Origin: Todiramphus chloris collaris
Taxonomy: Eukaryota > Chordata > Aves > Coraciiformes > Alcedinidae
DNA: 64,000 nt
NCBI GenBank assembly: GCA_025345505.1
Contig: JANVCC010000112.1
Span: 831,498 to 895,497 of the forward strand
Direction of reading: 5' to 3'
How positions within the stretch are numbered: the stretch's first letter is position 1; each line of letters begins with the position of its first letter. Of this stretch, positions 47,260-57,224 are shown piece after piece. The notes below the pieces were generated by a model. The model was not told the DNA's origin and ran no database searches. It saw only the letters and a list, made by a program, of their open reading frames with translations. The position numbers and the translations under genes are program-made.

Positions 47260-48822
47260 TTCCAAAAGGATTTGATTCCAATGCTTTGCTGTTTGTGATT
47301 ACTGATACTCAGTGATTTGTGTGTTGCTTTAAATGATTTTTCCAGAACGATTTTTGAAATGGCCATTGAGAACTGATTCCCCAGAGCTCCCGTTTCAGCA
47401 GAGGACCTTCTCCCTGAGAGCCCACAGACCGGGAGCAAGAATGAGAATCACCCCAGAGAACGCCCCCCACTGCTGCCAGCGCCGGGTTCCCCGTCGCACA
47501 GATGCTCTTGCAGCCCCGCCGGTGATGGTGGGGTGACCTTTTCATACTCGTGCTGATGTGCTCTCCTCTCCAGTCCCTGGCAGGGCCATTTTCCAGGGGA
47601 GTGCTGCCACACAGAGAACAGCTCTTGCAGTGCCATGGTATTTTTAAGAGGCCATAAATGCTGGGACAGGGTTTAGAGTCGCGCGGTTGCCCGCGTGTGA
47701 TGTAAAGGAGGAAAACCCCGGCGCTGCCTCGTTCTTTCTTTTTAATTTGAGTTGCTTTCCTGATCAAAAATGACCAGAGACTCCACTGTGAACCACCAAA
47801 GCTGCCTGCTTTGGAACTGCCCAGTGGAACAAAGGAACCTCCACGTGCCGCAGCCTGTCGGAAGGAGTACGGTTTTCATTCCCAGTTCCTTTTTGCCTTC
47901 TGCTGTTGTGTGTTATCTTCGCTCTGAATGTAGCTTGTAATCTTGTCGGGCTCACATAAAAAGCTTCTTTCTCTTCAGCAGTGGATGCAGTGTATTTTCT
48001 TGCTTATTGAACAGGCTTCATTTCCCATCAGCGTTTCCAGCGAGGACCTGGGTGTCCTTTGGGCTGAGAAATGAGGTTTCCAGTCTGGGCTGAAGCTTTT
48101 GACCTTGCCAGTGACTTTCCCCCCACGGGTGAGGTGAAACATCATCTTAGCAGATCAAGTAGGAAAAGAAGAGGTGAAGAAAAGTTTCCAGCAGGACTTC
48201 AGCGTGTTTTAAACGAAGGTGCTGGTGAAGTGTGTGCTCTGCATGTCACATACCAGCATTTTTCAGATGGAATTTACTTCTACACTTCCATTCTGCTATG
48301 AAATGAGTTCGTTAAAATGGATTTGCTTGAATCAGGCCCCGCTCTATTTACGAGGAGAGAGTTGGTTGCTGGAAGTGGATCTGTCTGTCTTAACTGATGC
48401 TTTGAACTAGTTAAGGAAGAAGGAGATAATGTAGTGAGTAAGGATGGAAAGCGGGAGAGCATTTCAGAGCACGAGCGGCTGCTTTGTTTGTCTGGCACGC
48501 AGTCTTTATCACCGTGTAATAAATGATACTGCACTGTCTGTATTCTCTCTGTGGAATGGACAAGGGCTTTTCATTTCATGCTTCATTCGCAGCCGGCTGC
48601 AATGATTTCACAGAGTCAGCACCCACGCTCAGCGCAGAGGGAAGAACCGCCCTGTATTTACGGCCTGCAGGAGATGGGTCTCAGTGCTTCCATCCCCCCT
48701 GGCCAGCAGGACACCAAGAACAGGGTCCCCTTGCCCTGACAGTAGAGAGGAGGGGTCCTCTGTGTGCAGCCGTACGCTGAAAGTTTTTACAGAAGCATCC
48801 AGGTTCTTTTCAGGACATGCAC
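47260..48822. other. Low-copy DNA, no gene recognised
   Basis: GC-moderate sequence around 47390-47640, with noisy frames on both strands. No domain or repeat was recognised. Confidence 0.5.
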
Positions 48823-49177
48823 AGGCTCCAAGGAGACCTTCTGGGGGCCTTTCAGGACATCCAGGGGCCTGGCAGGAAGATGGGGACAGACTTTGGAGCA
48901 GGGCCTGTTGGGATGGGACAAGGGGGGATGGTTTGAAACTCCAAGAGGGAGATTCAGACTGGAGAGCAGGAGAAATTGTTGGTGCTGAGGGTGGGGAGAG
49001 CCTGTGCCAGGCTGCCCAGAGAGGTGGTGGCTGCCCCATCCCTGGCACCATCCCAGGGGAGGTTGCCCGGGGCTCTGAGCACCCTGCTCTAGCTGCAGAT
49101 GGCCCTGCTCCCTGCAGGGGGGTTGCACTGGGTGAGCTTGAAAGGTCCCTGCCCACCCAAACTATTCTGTGATTGTG
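48823..49177 (+). mobile_element. CR1 LINE, about 350-bp 3' end
   Basis: AAGGAGACCTTCTGGGGGCC, GGAGAGCCTGTGCCAGGCTG, CCCAGAGAGGTGGTGGCTGC and ACTATTCTGTGATTGTG mark the coding end and 3' UTR in order. The CCATCCCTGG and GGGGGGTTGCACTGGG blocks suggest a different subfamily from the copies at 46.6 and 53.9 kb. The long open frames on both strands here are CR1 shadows. Confidence 0.9.
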
Positions 49178-50861
49178 TTTTGCAGACTCACGTGGAAATG
49201 AGGCTAGTGGCTTCAATAGGGATGTCATGATTTTGGAGGAAAAGGTCTTAATTTTAGAAAAGGGAAGCAGGCTTCTCCAAAAATCAAGAGGATGAACAGT
49301 CTTGTTCTGGAATCTTGCTGTGATGGACTAAGCATCCACCTTACTTTTGTCTCTAAGGAGGTGTTTTCTAGGCTAACCCTTCTCAACCCTCCTGTTTTTT
49401 TCATTATTAGGACCTGCAATTATTTAATATTTACCCTCCAATTTCCCAGAGCAATTGAGTTACTTTGTACACAGCATCAGTTGTGTTCCAAGAATTACAT
49501 TACAAGATCTCCAGATATTTCAAAGAGGGTTTTTTTTTAATCTATATATATTTTTTTCTCAGCATCACAACCCATCCCACTGAATTAGGAAGGAAATTTC
49601 AAACTTAAACCTCAGGTAACTTTTTTTTTCTTCTGTTATCAGAAGGGTTTTGCAGGGTAAGGTTCTTTCTTTTGCTTTTAGTGGAATGTGAATAGCTTTT
49701 GGTGGAATATGAACAATTATCCAGGAAGATCTGTTAGCGAATTAGGCGAGGAAAGGCAAAGAGCCGAGTATCTTCTGCCTCATACAAATAAATGAGCTAC
49801 ATCTGAAGATTTAAGCAATCAGATTTGCATAATGAACATGTTTATGCCACATTATAGTCACCTGGTTTACAAATTCAGTGAGCATTTCACCACTATTATC
49901 TGCTGTCATAGTAGGAAAATGAAACATTTGGGCAAAAATAGTCTGCAAGGCAATGTGAATGTATTTTACTTTATGCTTTTTAACATCTGATCTTTCAAGA
50001 AGTTCTTCTTATTTGAGGAATAAACTTGTACTGCCAGATTGGTGGTTGATTAGTGCATCGAGCTTTTAGAGATTTGGGCAGGGGATTGTTTGTCTGAATT
50101 CTCTTCCAAATTACTTAAACTAAGCAACTGGCTGTCTTCTGCATCTTCTAATAATATTTCCATTTAATTTTCTGTTAGAAGCTTTTCCACACAGTTGGTT
50201 TTTGGTTGGTTTTTTTTTTCCCCTCCAGCCTTGTCTAGTGCAATAGTGCTTTGATTTCAGCACAGTCCCCTTGACCTCATCGTAGGCAAGATTTTTCAAG
50301 AGCACAAAGAAGAGTTTATACACTTGAAAATCCTCCAGATATTATTGTCCTGTTTGGACAATCTGTCTAAGCAGAGGGTTTCCATTAATTCTTGTATGGA
50401 TGTTTTTCCCTCGTTGGACTAATTAATTTCTCTCTGACCTCTAGAAAATCAGTTCACAGAACGTGAGCTACATCTTTTGTCTTCTTTCCATGCTTGGCTC
50501 ACTTGCTGAGTGGGAGGTTCAGCATTACCTCTTTCCATCCATTTTGCTCAGATAAAAATCCATAGGTTACTACAGAGATGAATCCTTTTACTTCTGTGGT
50601 CTGTTTACTCCTGTGGTTCGTGTTTTTTTGTCTCCCTCAGACTTTAACTGGGGATCTCAGTAGAAACCTACCTTATAAGTGGTGAGGCAGAAGAGTTTTG
50701 GATGTCTGAATTTGCAAACAATGCATTTGCATGACTTGATTCGAGGAAGGAAGGTGGAGTCTTGCCAAGGAGCGCTTCCAGCAGGAGAGGAGTGTTTCCA
50801 GAAATGACAGTTTACTTCAGATACACCCATTTCTTTGCTTGCCTGAATCCACCCATCTTTT
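49178..50861. other. Low-copy DNA, possible conserved non-coding part
   Basis: About 49735-49925 is AT-rich, has an ATTTGCATAA octamer-type word (49823-49832) and shows no repeat trace. T-runs occur near 49530, 49550, 49620 and 50208. Good splice signals surround 49563-49615, but no frame is open there. Confidence 0.45.
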
Positions 50862-51209
50862 AGGGGAGACCTTCTTGCCCTCTCCAGCGACCTGAAGGGA
50901 AGGTGCAGCGAGGCGGGAGCTGGGCTGTTCTCCCTGGGTACAAGGGACAGAACAAGAGGCAATGGCCTGAAACTGCCCCAGGGGAGGGTCAGGCTGGATC
51001 TCAGGAAGCATCTCTTTCCAGAAAGGGTTGGCAGGCCCTGGAATGGGCTGCCCAGGGAGCTGGTGGAGTCCCCAGCCCTGGAGGGGTTTAAGAGCTGGGC
51101 AGATGTTGTGCTCAGGGACAGGGCTGAGTGGGTTTGATAGGGCTGGGAGTAAGGCTGGACTGGATGAGCTTGAAGGGCTCTTCCAGCCGAAACTGTTCTA
51201 TGATTCTAA
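50862..51209 (+). mobile_element. CR1 LINE, about 350-bp 3' end
   Basis: GGGGAGACCTTCTTGCCC, GGACAGAACAAGAGGCAATGG, GGAATGGGCTGCCCAGGGAG and TTCTATGATTCTAAA are the coding end, 3' UTR and tail of CR1. The tail stops about 20 bp before an LTR. Confidence 0.92.
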
Positions 51210-51230
51210 AGAGGTCTGATTCCCTCTTTT

Positions 51231-51772
51231 TGGTGGTTTGACCCTGGCTGGACCCCAGGCGCCCACCCAGCCGCTCCATCACTTCCCCCCCTCCTCAGCT
51301 GGACCAGGGGGAAGAAAGGAAGATGAAACTCGTGGGCTAAGACAAAAGCAGCTCAACGAAGAAGCAAAGCAAGGCCGTGTGCGGGAGCACAGGAAAGAAA
51401 GATTTCCTCTCCCCTTCCCATCAGCAGCGCTGCCTGGCCCCTCTCGGGCAGCAGGGCTCCAGGCACACAGCGGGTGCTCGCAGGACAAGCCCATGCCATC
51501 CCCTCCTCCTCCTTTGCCCAGCTTTTCCACTTCAGCTGACGTCAGATGGTCTGGAATATCCCAGTCGTGTCCCCTCCCAGGACCTCGTCCCCCCATCCCA
51601 CTGCAGGGGGAACGTTGGACAAAGAAAGCAGCCTTGGTGCTGTGCGAGCCCTGCCCAGCAGCAGCCCCAACCCGGGGGTGTTCCCAGCACCTTTCCAGCT
51701 CCCACTGCAAAGCCCAGCACTGGGAGGGCTGCTCTGGGGACCATCAGCTCCAGCTCAGGCAGAGCCAATACA
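51231..51772 (+). mobile_element. Solo LTR of a different avian family
   Basis: It opens TGGTGGTTTGACCCTGGCTGG and continues with CAGCCGCTCCATCAC, a CCCCCCCTCCTCAGC run, GACGTCAGATGGTCTGGAAT and a GAGCCAATACA end. This fits the pattern I know for common avian ERVL-type LTRs, which begin TGTGGTTTAACCC. The edges are approximate: there is a TG start and a CA end, but no convincing target duplication (CTTTT before, CCTTT after). No internal retroviral gene is present. The 278-residue open frame across it is accidental. Confidence 0.7.
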
Positions 51773-51948
51773 CCTTTCTTCTGTCTGAACCTTACCTAGT
51801 CCCTCGGGCTTGCCATGGTCTCCTCAGCTGCTGGCTCGAGCCGAATGCGTCTGCTCGCCTCGAACGTCCCGAAGCTCTGTGCAGTGTTTGCAGAGTCTGC
51901 TGTGCTGCAGCCTCACACTCCACGGAGTGTGAATCGCAGCGGTTTAGT

Positions 51949-53131
51949 TGGGTGTTGCTGGTTGATGTGGGAAGAGCAACTGACGTCATCTACCTGGGCT
52001 TGTGCAGGGTGTTTGACTCTGTTCCACGTGTCTTCCTTGACTCTAAGATGGAGAGACGTGGACTTGACGGATGAGCCCCTCGGTGGATAAGGAACTGGCT
52101 AGAAGGTCGCACTCAGAGAGTTGTGGTCAAGGGCTTGATGTCCAGGGGGAGACCTGTGACAAGTGGAGATCCCCAGGGGTCTCTCCAGTGCTGTCCAGCA
52201 TCTTTGTCAGCGGCATGGCCAATGGCATCGAGTGCACCCTTAGCAAGTTTGCTGCTGGCACCAAGCTGGGTGGTGTGGTGGACTCGCTTGAGGGAAGGGA
52301 TCCATCCAGAGGGACCTTGGCAGGCTTGAGAAATGGGCCAGAGCAAACTCCATGAGGTTCAACAAGTCCAAGTGAAGGTCCTGTGTCTGGGTCGGGCCAA
52401 TCCCAGGCACAGTGACAAACTGGCTACAGAGTGGGGTGACAGTGGGGTGACAGTAGCCCTGGAGAGAAGGACCTGGGGGTGTTGATTGCCGAGAAGCTCA
52501 CCATGAGCTGGCAGCGTGCTCGTGCAGCCCAGAAGGCCAATCATGTCCTAAGGTGCAACGAGAGGAGTGTGACTAGCAGATCAAGAGAGGTGATTCCCCC
52601 TTTACTCTGCTCTTGTGAGACCCCACCTTAAATACTGCATCCAGTTCTGGTGTCCCCAGCATAAGAGGCACATAGATCTGTTGGGATGAGTTCAGAGGAG
52701 GCCACGAAGATGATCCAGGGGCTGGAGCACCTCTGCTGTGAGGATAGGCTGAGGGGGCTGGGATTGTTCAGTCTGGAGAGGAGGAGCCTCCAGGGGACCT
52801 TCTAACTGCCTTCCAGTCCCTGAAGGGATCCTACAGGAAGGCTGGAGAGGGACTTGTCACAAGAGTGTCCAGGATGAGGGAAAAAGGTTTTAAACTGAGG
52901 GACAATAGGTTTAGATTGGATCTTAGGAGGAAGTTCTTCAGTCCGAGGGTGGTGAGACTCTGGCATAGATTGCCCAGGGGCTGTGGATGCCCATCCCTGG
53001 AGGTGTTCAAGGCCACATTGGATGAGGTCTTGAGCAACCTGATCTTGTTGAGAGGCGTCCCTGCCCGTGGTGGGGAGCTTGGATTAGATGATCTCCGAGG
53101 TGCCTTCCGACCTAAGCCATTCTTTGAGTCC
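51949..53131 (+). mobile_element. CR1 LINE, longest copy, with disabled RT catalytic box
   Basis: About 1.18 kb runs from inside the RT domain (LVDVGRATDVIYLGL, then DSVPRV) to a normal CR1 3' end (GATGATCTCCGAGGTGCC, then CATTCTTTGAGTCC). The RT metal-binding box, normally an F/Y-A-D-D sequence before T-K-L-G, reads FAAGTKLGG at 52248-52274. Both aspartates are replaced, by Ala and Gly. Further frameshifts split the coding part, for example after [12 protein letters not shown] and again near 52360. This is an older subfamily than its neighbours. Confidence 0.93.
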
Positions 53132-53865
53132 TCAACACCTCGAAGATGTGAAGCACAGACCGTTCGGATCCCCTTAGAGGGGTGGCTGGGACCAGACCAA
53201 GCTGGGTGTGCAGAGGTGTCGGCAGCGCCTGCGGAGCAGCGCGGTCTGGTGCTTGTGTGGCAGGCACAGTGGGGAGAGGTTGTAGCATGTGGAGAAAATA
53301 TTATGTGAGAAATTCAAAATGAGTCATGGAGAAACTGCTTGCAAATTCAGGTCACGTTCATTAGTGTGGGCTCAGGTATCTCTGCTTCTCTACACAACAA
53401 AGAAAGAGGAGAATTTTATTCTGTTTACCCAGTAGGTGAGGGACCTGTTACCTCCAAGGCACAAGGCTTGGGTTTGAATCCATCCTCACTGCAGGAATTT
53501 TGAACAGAGGAGCTCTTGGAGCAGGCTCTCAGGTCGTGCGTACATCTGCCTGAAGATGTTCCGTCAGTTTACTGTGGGGTGTTGCTGGGTTTTTTCTAAA
53601 ACCATGTTTTAACAGTATGGCTCAAATGCAGCCAGTTGTATCAGAGGACAGGATGCCACGATGCTTCTTGTTAGCCTGCTGTTGACCTCCAGCCATGCAA
53701 AGGGAGGTTATGTTTGTGTAAGAAGCATTCTTTGTGAGGAATGGGATTTGCTGGCCAAATATTTTCTGGCTAAAGGTAGATAGTTTACAGTTATAAGACT
53801 GCACACCTACATGTTTATAGATGGGTTTTCAGTAAAGTAATTCATATTTAATTAATTGGTATATA
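53132..53865. other. Low-copy DNA, tRNA-like B-box noted
   Basis: No gene was recognised. GGGTTTGAATCC at about 53470-53481 resembles a polymerase III B box. No tRNA cloverleaf forms around it and no clear A box precedes it. Confidence 0.5.
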
Positions 53866-54472
53866 ATCATCGAGTGGCAGGGGTTGGAAGGGAGCTCTGG
53901 AGATGATGGAGTCCAACCCCCCTGCCAGAGCAGGGTCACCCAGGGCAGCCCACACAGGAACAGAGCCAGGGGGGGCTGGAAAGTCTCCAGAGAAGGAGAC
54001 TCCACAGCCTCTCTGGGCAGCCTGGCACAGGCTCTGGCACTGGAACAGTCAAGAAGTTTCTCCTCATGTTGAGGTGGAACTTGCTGTGTTCCAGTTTGTG
54101 CCCATTGCCCCTCATCCTATCCCAGGGCACCACTGACAGGAGCCTGGCCCCTTCTCCTTGACCCCCACCCTGCAGAGATTTGGAACCATTCCTAAGATCC
54201 CCTCTCAGGCTTCTCTTCTCCAGGCTCAACAGCCCCAGGGCTCTCAGCCTTTCCTCACCAGAGATGTTCCAGTCCCTCCAGCATCCTCGTAGCCTCCCTT
54301 GGACTCTCTCCAGTATTTCCCTGTCCCTCTTGAACTGGGGAGCCCAGAACTGGACCCAATACTCCAGATGTGGTCTCCCTAGTGCAGAGTAGAGGGGCAG
54401 GAGAACCTCCCTGGCCCTGCTGCCCACACTCTTCTTTCTGCACCCCAGGAGCCCACTGGCCTTCCTGGCTAC
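53866..54472 (-). mobile_element. CR1 LINE, about 600 bp, uninterrupted reading frame
   Basis: The antisense 3' UTR starts at GGCAGGGGTTGGAAGGGAGC; the terminal ATTCTRTGA repeat is missing. On the minus strand an open frame reads [50 protein letters not shown] and [16 protein letters not shown]. It is the nearest relative in the window of the copy at 46.6 kb and shares a 243-bp identical block with it. Upstream RT is missing. Confidence 0.94.
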
Positions 54473-56408
54473 AGTGAAGCTGTAGGAGCAGTGGAGGGTA
54501 AATGGTGTCTTCTGTGGGTGAAGTGACCTTTGCCATCGTACCTGCTGCGTCTGTGCCTGCTTCTGTACCTTGGTGTGCGATGTTCTTACGGAGTGGCTGT
54601 CTCTGGGTGCCACCTAATGCCCGACCCTGACCTGCGTGTGTTCACGATGGGATGTTACAGATACTAAAGAATATAGACATGATACATGTCCTGTGTTGTT
54701 TCCCAAACCGAGGTTGACCTTATGAAGCTAGGGAAGACTCTTGAGACAACTTTTCACACCAGCCTCCTGAGCTATTTATTGAGTCACCTGTCCCACCCTT
54801 GTGACTCTCCAGGTTTTAGGTTGGTAGCTCCTTTTCAGAAAACTTTTGAGGTTAAATCACCCAGTTAAATTCAAAGCAGCTTAGGTTTGGCCACCAGCCA
54901 GAAAGCTCTCAGATGAAGTATCCCAGAAGGATAATGTTTTCAACCTTTCAAATCTCAAATGGTTCACTGCAGTTCTAATTACAGTCTCCCACCATAACGA
55001 GAAGTGGAAAAAAAAAACCCCAACCTAACCCACAGAAAGTGTAATTTCTCTGTACTGAGATAAGACAATTGATTGCAACGTATAAAGCTAGCAATTAGAC
55101 AAGATTTGCTTGTTGGGTATTTTAACTGTTACCATAGAATAAAAATTAAGGTTTCCAGGCACTATCGCAGCCATCTAGTGTGTCTGAACAAATGGGATGC
55201 TTTAAAAAACATGCAGTAAGTCACTGAGCCTCCGAGAGCCCCAACCGTAAGCATTTAATTGCCATTGACAGTTCTGGCCAATTAAGTCACCGCGGTAATG
55301 ATCGCATCAGCAAAAATTACTGGATCTTTTATGTTCGGATAGCCACGGTTCTTAATTGGAATATGGTTGCAATGAAATCTTTGCTCTTCATTACCAAAAC
55401 TAACATTAGGGATCAGAGTTTCGGTCCGTGGGGCGTGAACTCTGCTAGGGGTGAGGAAGGCAGGTCAGGATGGCACCGAAAACCTTCGGAGAGTTTAAAG
55501 AGAAGAAAATACTGCTGCCCCTCTCCCGTCTCCCCTCAAGATCAGTCATTCCCTGGTTGTATTTTCACTGGAGAGTGCGGGCTGAATGAGACAGAGCCAA
55601 GCCTGAGCTTGCTTCTTGTACTTTAACCCGGGTAAGGAAATCCTAGATCAGTGAGTGGCTGATGTAAATCAGCTAGCGCGTGTAACAGGGCGACCCAGCG
55701 GGAGGAAGGAAGCTGGGATGCTCTGGGCAGTCAGATCGTCAGGGCACTGGAGTCCCTGTTAAGAAGGCTTCCCAGTATCACCAGTCAAAGAAGGCTCTGT
55801 GGTGGGAGCATGGGCCTGACGACGACCTCCCCTGGGTGCGTGGGCTGAGAGGGGCCCTGCCGTTACGGGACTGCACGGTGTTTGTTGTTATGGGCAACAT
55901 TGGGGGGGGTTTTCACTTCTATGCACCCCTATCAAGTTTTTATTCTCTGAATTTCAATTTTAAGTTCTTTTTCTTTAGAATTCATATCTCATTCTTTTTA
56001 AAGTGATACAAGCTAATTTAATCAGCAGTCTCTAGAATAATAGGAAAGTTATGCTAATTTTTGCAGATTAAATTGTATCTTTTTTTTTTTTTTTTTTTTG
56101 CTCCTGAAATAATGTGCTCTTACTTTATGAGAAACTTCCTCTCTTTTTTATGGAGGGTTGGAATTGTTTCTTTAATACATTACAAGCTCATCAGGAAAGG
56201 CTCACGTGGAAGGAATCCTGCGAGCAAAGGTGATGGAGGCTGCACCAAGTTGGCACTGCAGCCTTGTCTGCCTGTCAGGAACAGCCCGGCTGGAAACGTG
56301 TTCTAATAGGAGGGGTTAGGGCAAGGCTAGTGCCTGGGTTCAGAAGAAGAAAATACTGTTCTGGCTGTTTAAGAAAGCTCAGTACTTAGAGGTCCAGAGT
56401 TGTGGTTG
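54473..56408. other. Low-copy DNA, possible conserved non-coding part
   Basis: An A-run is at about 55007-55014 and a T20 run at 56080-56099. About 55245-55365 is AT-rich with TTAATTG, TTAAGTCACC and TAATGATCG words and no repeat trace. No domain-bearing frame was found. Confidence 0.45.
56080..56099 (+). repeat. T20 mononucleotide run
   Basis: Twenty consecutive T residues. The length is likely polymorphic or uncertain in assembly. Confidence 0.95.
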
Positions 56409-56413
56409 GTGAC

Positions 56414-57219
56414 TGTCATGGGTCAGGGTCAAGGTGTCCCCTTAGACCTGTACCAGCCACTCTCTGCTAACCCCCCTCCCTCCCTGCCCAGAGGGGAAGG
56501 GAAAGGGAAGGAGGGAGAGAGACTCAGGGATTAGAAAAGGGAACTGGAACAGCTTGAATGAAAAGGAAATTAATAACTATAAACATGGACTCTATACAAA
56601 TCTATACAAACCAGTCTGGAACCCAGCCCCTGATGGTGATCCCATCCCCGTCAGCACTGGTGCTGTGGAGCAGGCACCGGGGCAGTCCCAGCCTGGGCCC
56701 CGCAGCAGCTGGGAGCTGTGTTCAGGGGCTGGATTCTGGTGCTGGGTTCAGGAACACAGCCCGGGATCGAAGGCAGAACGGACAGAGGCCTCCTGGGATG
56801 CTGCGAGGAAGGGAGCAGAAGAGGAGCCGAGCCGAGCCAAGCCAAGCTGGCCAAGCAGCCCAAGAGGGGAGAGGAGCCCAGAGAGCCCTGGGCTCCCTCA
56901 GCTCTGTGCCGAATGTGCCGTAGATGGGCTGGAACCCCTCGTTGGTCAGTTTGGGGTCCCCTGTCCTGTCCGCTCCTCCCTGCAGGGGCAGCTTTTCAGT
57001 TCCCTGCCCCCCCAATGTGGTCACAAACCCAGCAGTGCCCTTGGGCTGCACACCAGTCCTTGGCAGAAACTGTGCCCATGGGGTGTTCTCACTGCTAGGA
57101 GCAGACCCTGTCTGTGAGAGCAGCCTGCTGCCTTCAGACACTGCAGGCAGTTGGAAGAACCCAGCTGAAAAGTAAAACCACTGAGCAGAATCAGCTCTGT
57201 TCTCACTCAGAGCAGGACA
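56414..57219 (+). mobile_element. Solo LTR, copy B, with 5-bp target duplication
   Basis: The 806-bp element begins TGTCATGGGTCAGGG and ends AGCAGGACA, so it has the TG...CA ends of an LTR and an inverted TGTC...GACA pair. GTGAC lies directly before it (56409-56413) and directly after it (57220-57224), a perfect 5-bp duplication. No internal viral genes, primer site or second LTR is seen, so this is a solo LTR left by recombination. A 5-bp duplication fits ERVL-type elements best. It shares its whole length with copy A. The 187-residue frame inside is not a gene. Confidence 0.88.
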
Positions 57220-57224
57220 GTGAC

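Noticed and set aside
46501-47265. 254-residue minus-strand open frame as a host gene
   Set aside because: It is the end of a CR1 reverse transcriptase and its 3' UTR, read through into flanking DNA. It is annotated as CR1.
48629-49228. 199-residue minus-strand frame
   Set aside because: It is antisense to a CR1 3' end, with no protein-like features.
49563-49615. Exon between TTTTTTTCTCAG and GTAACT
   Set aside because: The splice sites look good, but all three frames contain stops and no transcript evidence exists. At most it could be a non-coding exon.
51238-52074. Longest + strand open frame (278 residues)
   Set aside because: It starts inside a solo LTR and ends inside a CR1 fragment. 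It is Pro/Ser/Arg-rich with no domain, and is a chance read-through of GC-rich repeat DNA.
56554-57117. 187-residue + strand frame (and antisense partners)
   Set aside because: It lies wholly inside the solo LTR. The other LTR copy has matching spurious frames.
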